In this document: one piece after another, positions 1-11,000 of the stretch | Layout: the number at the start of each line of letters is the position of its first letter | Position numbering within the stretch: position 1 is the stretch's first letter | Assembly (NCBI GenBank): GCA_032173965.1 | Contig: CM063285.1 | Location: forward strand, 28,555,160 to 28,619,159 | Direction of reading: 5' to 3' | DNA from: Sitta carolinensis | Lineage: Eukaryota > Chordata > Aves > Passeriformes > Sittidae | DNA length: 64,000 bases | The notes under the pieces: generated by a model | Database searches by the model: none | Told to the model about the DNA's origin: nothing | The model's input: the letters and a program-made list of their open reading frames with translations, nothing else | Position numbers and translations under genes: made by a program

Positions 1-3000
1 AAATGAAACATCACTGCATCCCATTCCAACTGGTGTATGTGACGGCAATTGCAATAGCAATAAAATAAACCCACAACAATATAACTTTAAATGGTTGATG
101 AAATAAACCCTATGCTGTGGGCTTTTTACTTTCATGAGAACACAGGACAATAAATTATAATGGATACCAAATTAGAAATCAAGTCAAAAGCATTAAACCT
201 CCACCACAGTTATTCTGTGCATACTCACAGAACATACTACCAGAAGTTACCTTAAACTCAAGTTTCAGAAAACAATTAAGCATCATAAGTTTAAACCACC
301 AGAGAGAAGAAAATAATAGCTTAGAACTGCTGAGACCTCAAGAAGATCAAATAAGGCATTACAAGGCAAGAATTTTACAAAAACTTACTTTAGCAGATAT
401 ATTTATGGTAAATAAAGAGGTAAAAATAACCAGACTAAGTGGCAAGGTCAGATACTACGAAGATTCGATTTAAGTCTTAAGTTCTTTGGGGAAAACTATA
501 TTTGCCATCTTATATCACGATATTATTAAGTCTCAACTTTGTATCTATACTCTTGTTAGTACAACACAAACACCCATTTTTGTGGCAACAATTACTGTTG
601 CATCAGAAGCACTATTGTGGTTATTCTTTCTTAACTTGTCTCTAGGAAGACACTTTTATTTTTAGTGGCTTCAAAAGCTCATCACTGTTACTCTGAATAT
701 TATTTTAGTGCACTGATGTAATTAAATCTTCTTCACCAAATTATTCCAGACTTGACAAATGCATTACATAATGCAGCAAACATGAAATTCCCTGAAAATC
801 AAATTTCTGAAGTATTAAATAAGCTTGGTATTTTAGAAATAAAATGTCTAAAATACATTTTATCATTCTATTTTAGAAATTTACTTTAAAGACAGTATCA
901 CAGGGTAGGAACTATATCTACAATGTTGAACTTGACTGCCTAGCATCTTGATCTGGATTCATTCATCCAAACTTTAAAGTCTAATTCATTACAAGTACCC
1001 TGTGGGAAGAAAAAGGCAAGTAACTCCAAAGAGCAAGTCAAATACCTATGACCTGTGGCATGACAGTGATGCAGCCCTAGGTCCTAGGGAGCAGAGAACA
1101 TTAGCACTGCCAGCAAAGTCTAGTTTACAGTGACAGCTGGTGTGTGCACCCAGCTCTAACTGAAGGGCAGAGCTTCTGATCCCCAGCAAGGAGGAAGAAC
1201 AGCTTTCATTGAAAGGATGCTCTAAGTTCTCCTGCTCCAGCACAGCTTCAGGAGTTTCTATGACTTTTTCAACCAACCCTACTACAATCATCCTTGGCTT
1301 TGGTTATCAGCTTTCCCGAGCTCTCAGCCAGAGCCAAATTTGTAGGAAAACATCCAAACAGACCTACCCACCATTCTAATGCACCTCATACTCTTCCTGG
1401 AGAAGAGTTAGGTTTATGAGCACAACCCAAACCCTTCAGTGTGGCTGGGATTAATAAGGGAGACAGGGGAATGGTTAGCTTCCTTCATCTGTTCTTTGTC
1501 TGAAAACAGTAATAAACAGCCACAGCAATAAAAAAGCACAGCATCGAGTGCCAACTCTATTATCAAAACCAGCTAGCAGGTGCACTGACAGCAATGCAAT
1601 GTTAGCTCAAAAATCAACTTCTGCTAAATCCCAGGTGTTTATCCCAGCTGTTTGGCACTGTGAAGTTCTGCGTACCAGTGCTGCAAGACCACAAAGGAGA
1701 GAATGCAAACTAGTAAATATGAGCCTACATAAGCTGTGGCCAGCTCCTGTCTATCAGATGAGCCACCTACCAACAGGTACTCGGAGGAAGACTCAGCCAA
1801 ACTACAGGGAAAGCTAACACTCTCTGGCCAACAGATGAACCCTTGGAATCACGAGGGAGGGTAAGTGGCTCATTACGCTGTCCTGGGTTCACATCACATG
1901 TGCTCCAACCAAACTGCTGAAGAGCAGCAGGCTTAACTAAGCAAACTACAGCACTGAGTGCTCCTTACAACATAAATGCAGGATGCAAACACAGAGAGAT
2001 CTTCAACATTTAAGTGACCTTAAAGTAAGGCTTATCTCCTTAACCCTTTTGCATCCTTGAAATTTAAAGCTCTAGAACTGCTGTCCTTAATCGAGCACCA
2101 ATGAAGTTGGAAGAAGTAGATATCAAAACCTACAATTACAACAAACTATATTAGTTTCTTTCTGAAAACTGTAAAACACAACTTGTAATACCGTATCATA
2201 AATATATTTCTTATTAAGGCCTCTGCAAGACTAGTTCACGGCCTACAGTTTCAATTGTTCAATGAAGTGTTAGAGCTCCCTGTGCTCTACTTCATCACAA
2301 TTGGAGCTTGTCTGAGAGACTTGACAGAAACTATAGGGATTGTCTAGAAAAACTGGTTATAACACTTAAGCATTTGGAATTTGCATGGTTCCTCTTCAGA
2401 ACAGAATCTGTAACTCACTTTTAATATCCATCAATTCCTGAGCACCCTGAGGCACCGAGTCACCTGCACTTCTTTAAAGAACAAAAGACACCCACAAAGA
2501 GACATCTCTTTTGTTGCTAGGCACTTAAATGCGCGTTTGAAGCAGCAGGGTATTTTATACTCTAAAGCACCGGTCAGGGTAACAGCAGTGCTCTCCGGAG
2601 GATGGTGCTGATTCTAACAGGCCACTAAGAATTACCTCATCTTGCTTTAGGTAATGTAGTGATGCCATGCATTTCCCCGTGGAAGATGATCTCATCCTGG
2701 TGGGGGGAGGTGTGGGGGAAAGAAATCACAGCAGTGCTTTAAACATTTATTACAAATTTTTATTCTGCTTTTTGATATCGTTTTCTCTGAAAGCTTAGGT
2801 AAAATGAGGTTTCAATTGTAAGGAAATATAAAAATCCAGTCCTTGAAAAGAGCAATAGTATTTTTATAATCTAGCAAAATATATTCTGTAGATTTTAGGA
2901 AGCTTATTTAATAATATTGTATCTGAAAAAAATACAATTAAAAAACGTATGAGACAAAGACAGCAAATATAAAGATGATGCTACAATAATTTTTACATAT

Positions 3001-4950
3001 AATAAGTTGTAAGAAATAAAGTTGCTCAAAAAGGTCCAAAAGCTGTGCTCTGCAAGCTACCAAAAAATGACCCATGTCTCTCTGTACAGCAATAAGAGCA
3101 AAAATATTGTTGCCCCTACATAAATGCAGTCATTTCAATGCTTTTCTTTTGATAGGAAAATAATAAATAAAACAACCTTTTACCCCATTCCAACCTGGAT
3201 TTACTTATTCTACCTGGACCTAATGAAAATAAATTCACATCATTATGTGTCACCACTTCCATAAGAACCACCAGGTTTCTTTTTAAAGCAATATTTATTT
3301 GAAATGAGAACCAACGAAAGAAAGGAATGTGATAAAAATAATACCAAAATCTTCTCAGACAGGAGAAAGCAAGTAACTGAACTGTCTTTAGTTACCAACC
3401 TGATCCTAAAATATGCAAACCACGGGAGACAACACATGTTCAGTATGTATCTGCTCCTACAAAGCAATGAGTGTAGTACTAAAACATATGTTCAAAACAG
3501 ACATCAGTATTGTAAAACATCTCCTCAAAGATTAGAAAAGGGCAGTTTTCCACCTCACATGACTGCAAAAGAAAATGTCAAGCATTCAAAGAAGAAGAAT
3601 GTATTTTTTAAACATATACATGATACTGCAGACATGCAAATTAAACATTTTCCACTCTACAATGTATAATGCTAAACAATAATTATCTGACTAATAACAT
3701 AAGGAAAATATAGAAGCTGACTCTATGAAAAAAAAAGAAAAACATTTGAAATATACCATTACATTTTCTGTGTGACACTATCCCCCTACTAAACACTGCT
3801 ACCACAGATGGGAGCAGGCCCATACTGAGACAGCCCTTCCCATTACTTCTGGTCTGGATGTAGTTGCTGGAAAGCCCTAACACAAGGCCAGCATTCTGAT
3901 CTTCCAAAACCAAACAGACTCTTAAGGTACTCAGCATGAAGCTAGGAAATCAGCTGAAATGACTCTGAGTGTAGATAAGACCCTTGATTTATTAATTCAC
4001 CTATACCTATTAATCGTATCACCATGGCTATAAGCAACAGCCGTATCAGGTTTCTTAACATTAAGGGCACGGAGTGTTAGTTTGAAACCTACCACCGGAC
4101 AAGCAGACACTTGACGGAGAGAACAGGGTAAAGATGGCTACAGGCTACAGACGGCCAGCCTATCCCTCAGCCCAGCAGGAACAGACAGGACTCAACACAC
4201 CTCGGGCAGGGCCTTTTCCATGCTATCAAAAGTTGGTCGCAGTGCCTGCCAGGACTCCAAGCACGCTTTTTGTCAATACAGACGAGGTTTAACACGCTTT
4301 GTTTAGGAACATCCAAATAGAGATTCTGACCCCATGTTTCCCGTTCGTTAATAGTCCACCGAGGGGTCACCAGAGAGCAGTTCAGAATTAAATCGCCTTT
4401 TGTTTAGGTTTTCTTTTTCCTTCTCTTTGCCCTCTGTTTCGGCAGCTTCTCCACAAAGACAGGCTGAGAAGGAACAAACTAGCTGCCTAAAGCTTTTGGA
4501 AAGCTGGTACCTGAGGCCCCGCGCTGTGCCCGGGCAGGGAGAAGCGGCGGGCGCTGGGACGGCGCGGCGGGCGCTCTCTCCCGCCTGGCCCCGGGCAAGG
4601 CCGGGGGCGCCTGCCCCCCTCACCCACCGGCCGACCGACCGCCGGGCCTGCGGAGCCGGGAGCCCCGCGGGCAGCCGGGGAGCGGCGCGCTCAGCCGGGC
4701 CCACCGCGGGCGAAACGCGGCTCCCCTCCTGCTCCCCGCAGCCGTCTTCCTCCGGGAGAGATGCAGGAGACACGCGGACCTGGAGGGCCACAGCCTGGTC
4801 CATCCCCCCACCGGCTCACCCTCCCCGCTTTGTTCGGTCCCGCCGCCGCGCCCGCATCCCGGAACCGCCGCCACCCACCGGCTCCGCCGCCTGCTCGCTC
4901 CGCCGGCGCTGCGCTGCGTTCCCACGTGCGCTCTCCCGAGCCCGGCTTAC
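1..4950 (-). other. CASP3: Putative first intron of the divergent minus-strand gene (CASP3 by synteny)
   Basis: A consensus 5' splice site on the minus strand at 4950/4949 (exon ...TACG then GTAAGC) opens an intron running leftward beyond position 1. In amniotes the gene head-to-head with PRIMPOL is CASP3, so this is read as CASP3 intron 1. I searched both strands for a caspase coding exon and found none. The stretch is AT-rich apart from its right-hand CpG end. I saw no transposon I can name. One well-formed candidate exon at 2636-2696 is listed separately. The gene identity rests on synteny only. Confidence 0.55.
2636..2696 (-). other. Candidate 61-nt minus-strand exon inside the CASP3 intron
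   Basis: On the minus strand a long pyrimidine tract ending in CCCCCCACCAG precedes 2696, and a donor GAG|GTAATT follows 2636. The 61-nt segment opens with G-ATG, and that frame (first residues MRSSSTGKCMAS) stays open to the donor. No homology is recognised. It could be an alternative 5'UTR or cassette exon of CASP3, or a decoy. The acceptor is much better than expected by chance, but nothing else supports expression. Confidence 0.3.
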
Positions 4951-5040
4951 CGTAGCGCCGTTCGGTGCGGACAGATCCCCGCCGCTTCCCGGCCCGCCCG
5001 GCGCCCGCTGGCCCCTCCCCGCGCAGGGCGGGCGGCCCGC
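4951..5040 (-). other. CASP3: Probable non-coding exon 1 of CASP3 (5' boundary estimated)
   Basis: The minus strand shows a strong donor, CGCTACG|GTAAGCCG, with the exon's last base at 4951. The transcription start is unknown. It must lie within about 100 bp if the exon does not run into PRIMPOL exon 1, which ends at 5070. A weaker minus-strand donor, CTCAG|GTACCAG, with its last exon base at about 4509-4510, could end an alternative longer first exon. Identity as CASP3 comes from conserved head-to-head synteny, not from coding sequence. Confidence 0.5.
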
Positions 5041-5044
5041 CCCA

Positions 5045-5070
5045 ATGGCGGCAGGCGGCGGACGCTGGTG
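5045..5070 (+). CDS. PRIMPOL: PRIMPOL coding exon 1 (proposed start MAAGGGRWW)
   Basis: ATG at 5045 lies in an ATGGCGGC context, and the exon ends at a strong donor (GGTG|GTGAGT) at 5070. Splicing to 8790 reads MAAGGGRWWRNEEKWQERL, directly into the conserved N-terminus. In human the start is in exon 2; here the exon-2 ATG (8795) runs into a stop after eight codons, so this upstream start is the only one that works. A start at the first exon-2 in-frame Met (before PSSVWK) would lose conserved sequence. Confidence 0.65.
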
Positions 5071-8000
5071 GTGAGTCGTGCCGCCGGGAGCGGCCCGGGG
5101 AAGGCGGGCCCGCCGTGCGGGCCGCTCCCGCCAGGGAGGGAGGCAGGCGTGCGAGGCCAGGCTGAGGAGGCACGGGCTGGCTGCTCTGCTCTGCTCTGCT
5201 CTGCTCTGCTCTCCCGGCGGAGTTCGCCGGGCCGCGCCCTATGGCGGGACCCTGATCCACCGCACCCCGCGGGCTCTGAGCGCTGAGCCGTACGCCTGTC
5301 CTCGCTGCTCTTGGGAGTAAATGGTGTAACCCAAACCTTGTCAGGTTTTGCGCTCTTGCTTGAGTTCCTCTGCTTGCTGAAACAAATGTGCCGTTATGGG
5401 ACATTTACACAATGTTGGTGCGGCCTCATATTAAATGTTGTGTGCAGTTTTGGGCACCGCAATGTAAGAAGGTTATAAAGCTATCGGAGAGCGTCCGAAG
5501 GAGGGCCATGAGGATGGCGAAGGGCCTTGAGAGGAAGCTGTATGAGGAGTGGCGGAGATCACTTGGTCTGTTCAGCCTGGAGGAGACGGAGGGGAGCCCT
5601 CATTGTGGTCTCAGCTTCCTCTTGAGGGGAAGAGGAGGGCAGGCACTGATCTCTGCTCTGTGGTGACCAGTGACTGGACCCGAGGGAATGGCATGAAACT
5701 GTCAGGAGAGGCTGAGGTTATATTTTAGGAAAGGATTCTTCACCCAGAGGGTGGTTGGGCACTGGAGCAGACTCCCCAGGGAAGTTGTCACAGCACCAGC
5801 CTAGCAGAGCTCAGGAAGCATTTGGACAACATTCTCAGGTACCTGGTATGACTCTTGGAGATGGTCATGTGCAGGACCGGGAGTTGGATTAGATGATCCT
5901 TCCAGCTCAGAATATTCTGTTTCTGACAGAATGGTGGTTTGTAAAGGAAGTGGCCAGCTAGAGTAGTCTGTGGGACAACTACTAAATGAGCAGCCCATGT
6001 CCTGACCTCAGTGAGTGGGATCCCCATGCATGAGCTGGCCTGTATCTTGGCAGGACCTTCCCTTGGGCAGGGTTTTCACCCACCTGCTTGGTGACTGTCC
6101 CTGGCTGCCCACAGACCTGCCTTGCACAACAGCAGTCTGACACCGAGGGCAGATTTTCGCTTCATCATCAACTTTCAGGTTAGTTAGTTTCATATTTGTA
6201 CATGGACCTTCAGTAGCAGAAGTCAGATAACATTGGAAGCTATGTATTCCAGCTTCTCAATAACAGGTGCTAACCTATACTGACTTTAGCACTTGCAATC
6301 TTAATTTGAGGAACAGATTGTAGACTGGAACAGATTGTCCAGAGGGGTTGTGGAGTCTCCCCCACTGCAGTCAGGAACTGACTGGACACAATCCTGTGCC
6401 AAGTGCTCTAGGATGACCCTGCTTGAGCAGGGAGGCTGGACCAGATGACCCACTGTGGTCCCTTCCAACTTCACCCATTCTGTGAATCTCTAATTGTAGA
6501 GGCCACTTCTGCTAGGAGGGCAAGATGAAAATTCGTTGTCGTTGAGGGAAGATGAGTAGTGTTTGTTAATATGCCACTCATCAGCTCAATGTAAGGATAG
6601 CTAAGCTAATTTTCACTAGCATTAAGGAATTTAATGTGTTCTTTTAAGGCAGAGTCAGTAGCTGGGAGAAAATCTCATGGATTTATTTGTGTCAAGGACC
6701 ATGAATTCTGCCATAAAACTACATTGCATGATACACACCGGCAGGAAGTAAATGTAGTGTTATTTTGAGTAGCAGTTGATGATTTGCATGTCTCAGCTTC
6801 AGTTGTCAGCAGGTGTGGGTATTATGTTTTGTTGTTATCATGAGAAGTAAACGGAGAAGTATTCTTCCATAAAATGGAGAAAAGGAAATAGCAAGTTCTT
6901 TATGTCATTGCTCAGGTGATGTTTTTTCAGGCTCTCCGTGCAGTCATCCTGCTGAGTCAATAACACTGAAGTCCAAACATGTTGGTGACAAAACTTCTTT
7001 CAGTCAAGTCAAACAAAAATTAGTACTGCCCTTACTTCTGGTGGGACATAAGAGAGGAAGGTGAAGTGGGAATTTCCCAGTGAACTCAGAAGGCTGGTCT
7101 GTTAAGTGTTAGGTGTATGTGCTCTAAATAGATGTGTTGTGTTATAGTTCACACAGGAACTAAGTTGCCTTGAAAAGACTTGGCATGTTGGACTCCTGAG
7201 AGACTGAGTGTTTGGACTGCAAGAACCATGATAGGTTTCAGTTTAAATAATGGTCATCAACCTTCTCTTAGGTTCAGGTTTCTTCTCCCAGCTGTGTTTC
7301 TGTAAAAATACAGCCTGATATAACTAGAAAGTTTAAAAATAATACAGAATTATGAGCCTTCTCCTTTGCTTTCATTTTTTAATGGTCACCTTGTGGGAAA
7401 GTGCTGACGTAGGGATGTTTTTTACACCCAGTTAATTTACAGCCAACAGCACCAAAATGAAACTGAAAGTTTTGTTAGCACTTCTGAGAAATTATGATTA
7501 CTATCTATCTATGAGCTAACTTTTCATTCCCAGAGGAGAAACTAAGAGCATAAAAAGGGAGTGAAGAAAATGCACAGGTCAGAAAATGGACAAGGGGGAT
7601 AGAGATAATATGTTTGACCCTTCTTAGAGAAAAAGCATTCTGTTTTGACACAGGCATTGACTATCAAGACATTGGCAGGCTTAGACAGTGGGCAGAAATG
7701 TAAGTGTCCACAAGCTTTTGCTGTGGAAAACTTGGACAGGGAAATGAGAGGATCTAAAATTTGGGCTTTGGGACCCCACAAGAATATTTAAATACTTAAA
7801 TTTGCCTTGTGGATCCAGCTTGTTAAAGGTTGAATACTTTTGAGTACACTCAGTTTCATTTTTATCTTTCACTGCAACCCAGGGGCTGTTAGGAGAAGTG
7901 GTTATGCTGGGCAGAACAAGAAGATTCCCCTTCATGTTTGTTACTTCTTGCCTCTCTTCCTCTGTTTCACAGTTTCATGGCAGTGCTTTTTACTGATTTG

Positions 8001-11000
8001 CAGGTGTTCCACTTACAGATAATCGTACATATGTGTGTTTATGCTTTACTACATTACTCTACAGCAGTAGGATTACTTTATGGAACTAGAAGCTTAAAGG
8101 TTGCAAGATAGCAAGAGTTACTGCATGGTTCTATTTCTTGGAAAGAGATAAATTGCTATTTTAAGGTTGTGAAAAGTACATGAGCTTTTAAAGCAGATGA
8201 AAGTATTGGTGATCAATAGCAAAGGTTGGCAGTGGAGGGTGGTGCACTCATTTTGGATTTCAGTTCTTTTACTTCGAGATACAGAGCTCAGAGCTAAAGT
8301 CACTGAAGTCTTAACTCCTCCTGTGAACTCAAGTACTGTACTACCCATACAAATTAATTATCTCATTTGTCTCCCCAACTACAAAGCAAAAATATTTTTT
8401 TACTCTTAGCATTTTTTTACTTTTAGTATTTTTCTACTCCTTACTAACGTTATGTACCTAGTCAACAGTTTGTATACTTTCTGAGGAATGTAATGCCATT
8501 CTGTAGACAAAAATGAAAATTCCTAGGCCTTCTTTCACTGTCTTTTTTTCTGTTGTGTTTATCTTCGATAGTGTTAATATGAAGCTCTTGTACTTCCAAA
8601 ACAATGTAGAGACATTTAATATTAAAATGAGTATCATAGCAAGGTTGGGTGTTGATTTGGAATATCGGCTACTCCCAGTAAGTTAATAAATTACATTCAA
8701 CAAAACCAGAATCAAAATGAGGATATATTCAAATTAAAATTGCCTTGCAAATGGATTGATACTGATTTGACTATTTGTAATTGCTTTAGGAGAAATGAAG
8801 AGAAATGGCAGGAAAGACTGAAGAAAGTGGAAGAACTAGCATCTCACTATGAAAGAAATCCTCTTCCTACAGTTTATAGACCGAGACTGTCCAAGCCCTC
8901 TATGCCATCCTCTGTTTGGAAAATATTTTCTCGACAGGCTGAAGCTTTCAATTATGTAAAAACCTGCAAAGAGGTATATTATTTGTTAGATGAATGTCTC
9001 TACTCTTTGTATGCTTTCAAGATTGAACATCATTTAAAATTGCTGTTGGGAGTGAAGTCTTTATCAGTTTGCAAGATCTTTTCTTTCCCAATCCTCAAAC
9101 AGCAAGTTGGGTTTTTTGGTCTTTGAGGGTCACGTTGCTCTGGAGGTGTCTCTAAGAAGTACTAGTTCTGTTCTAATATACAAGTTGATATTTGGTGTTA
9201 ACTTTGAACGGTAAAAGTGGTTTTTGGGAACACTGTAGTGATGAATTTGTTCATTCTCAAGATGAAAAAGCTGTCACAGTGGGCAGGAGAATGAGAAGGT
9301 AGTGAGAATTGAGCAGAAAGAAAGAGGAGGAAAAAATGAGGAAGAAAAAGAGATAAAGAAGAGGCAGAGACTAAATAAAAACAAAACAACTCTCTAGTGA
9401 CAACTGAGTAGCAAGTTCAGATGATTAGAAGTGATTAGCCAAATGAATATTTTGTGAAAGAGATCCTCTGTTTTCAGTTTAATACTTTTCAAATTGATTG
9501 CTATTTTTAAAGAAAGTATTGTGTTTTTCTCCACGCTGTTTCAGGTATTTAAGTAATCCTGACAGCCTGTTTTCCAAAATGGGTCCTCATTGGCCCGGCA
9601 GTAGTTTTTTTTCTATTTTCTTCTCAGATTTCCATTTTTGGATCTAAACAACATAATGTCTGAAGAATGTATGCTCATAAACCTTATATTGCCATCATGT
9701 CCGTGAGGCTCTCCTTTCAGGACATTGTTCCTCCTCCCTTTACATGCACTTCATATTGATCAGAAAAAAAAAAGAGTTAACAGAGAAAACAGTTTTCATT
9801 ACTGCTCAGCAAAGAAAAGCTTCCAAGTTTTACCCATGTAACTGAAATCAGAATTATGTTCTAAATTAAAACTAGATGGTACTGAGCGTGGAAAAAGGAT
9901 AAGGAATCTGTTATTAGATTTCTCTATAATTCTCTATAATTTCTCTATAATTTCTCTATAATTCTCTAGTGTTTACTAACTTTTAACTGATGACAAATAG
10001 GAACTTATGAAGATTTAAACTGTTTTTTTGAATAAAACTTAACAAAAAAGCTTCAATGTTTTTATTTGAAAAGGATGTTCATGTGTTTGCTTTGGAAAAG
10101 AACACACAGAGTGGACAGAGGTTTTACCTCGTGACAACATATAAAGAGCTTTGGTTTTATTACACGTGAGTATTTGAGAAGGTAACCCTGTACGTTACTA
10201 AAACTTAGTGCTATACTGGGTATCCTACCTAGTAAGAGCTATCACTGGATAGGTATTCCCAGGAGCCATCTGCTGCTCTGAGTAGCACAGAGCTGTCAGG
10301 GGTTGCCTGAGTTTTCGTCTTGACAATGGGAAAAATCTTCACGAGGACAAAACAGTATATTCTGTAGCAGGTTTCAGCTTTCTTCTGAGTAGCAGGTTGC
10401 CATTATTTCCTGTGAATTAAGTACTATGTCTGTTGAACTGAAATTTATTAACAGTAATTTGCTTTTGCTGCAGTTTTCCTTAGGGGATCATATCAACACA
10501 GGACAAGAACGTAATTCTCTGACTAGTCATACATTTGTTTCAGTGGGTGTTAATGCAGATGTCTGGAAACTGATTTATGGGTTTGCATTTGCATGATGCA
10601 GTTCCAAGTATTGACAATTTGATCATGTGCTGACCTTTCCCCGCCATCTATTTCTTTTACAATAAAGCATTTGGCTATGAAAGAAATTTGAGTCAATTTT
10701 TTATATATAAAGCCTGTGTTTTTTCTCAAACTGACAATGACGTTATTTTTAATTTAGAAAAAAACTTGTTGGAATCTCTTTGTTTGTGCTAAAGACATAT
10801 GACTGAATAACTTAACTTTTTTACTGTAGTTTTCATAATTCCTTGAATTCTCAACATTTCTGTATGTATTGTAAGACTGGGGGGGCATGGAGAGGAGAAT
10901 AACGAAATTAAATTCTAGGCCAGACAAATAATCTTTGTTGCTAGTTCTAGTTGATGCTGATGTTAATTACAAATTTTTCAAAGCATTATAGGGCTACTAC

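Larger units (their letters stand above)
4500..5290. promoter_or_regulatory. CpG-island bidirectional promoter CASP3 / PRIMPOL
   Basis: About 800 bp of very GC- and CpG-rich sequence lies between two opposed first-exon donors (minus strand at 4951, plus strand at 5070). It contains an E-box CACGTG at 4923-4928, GC boxes around 5010-5040, and a CCAAT motif at 5042-5046 that overlaps a YY1-type ATGGCGGC at 5045-5052. No TATA box is seen, as is usual for housekeeping CpG promoters. Open frames crossing the island in several registers are a GC artefact. Confidence 0.85.
5071..8789 (+). other. PRIMPOL: PRIMPOL intron 1
   Basis: This 3.7-kb intron runs from GTGAGT to TTGCTTTAG. It holds a (CTCTG)n run near 5180-5212, a CR1 3' segment at about 5388-5940 and a second short CR1 tail at about 6315-6490. 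The rest (6500-8780) is AT-rich and shows no coding exon or repeat I recognise. Confidence 0.8.

Noticed and set aside
3304..3669. 121-codon plus-strand open frame in the CASP3 intron
   Set aside because: Low-complexity AT-rich translation with no family resemblance; the antisense strand is equally open in part.
4400..5404. Long open frames on both strands across the CpG island (up to about 237 codons)
   Set aside because: High GC removes stop codons. The frames are Pro/Arg/Gly/Ala-rich, overlap each other and lack homology. Only the last 26 nt of one of them (from 5045) is used, as PRIMPOL exon 1.
5388..5666. 92-codon open frame after the PRIMPOL promoter
   Set aside because: It is a decayed CR1 reverse-transcriptase remnant.
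8740..8789. Extending PRIMPOL exon 2 upstream to a frame starting at 8740
   Set aside because: The codon at 8740 is TTG, and the segment is the intron's pyrimidine tract and acceptor; the exon begins at 8790.
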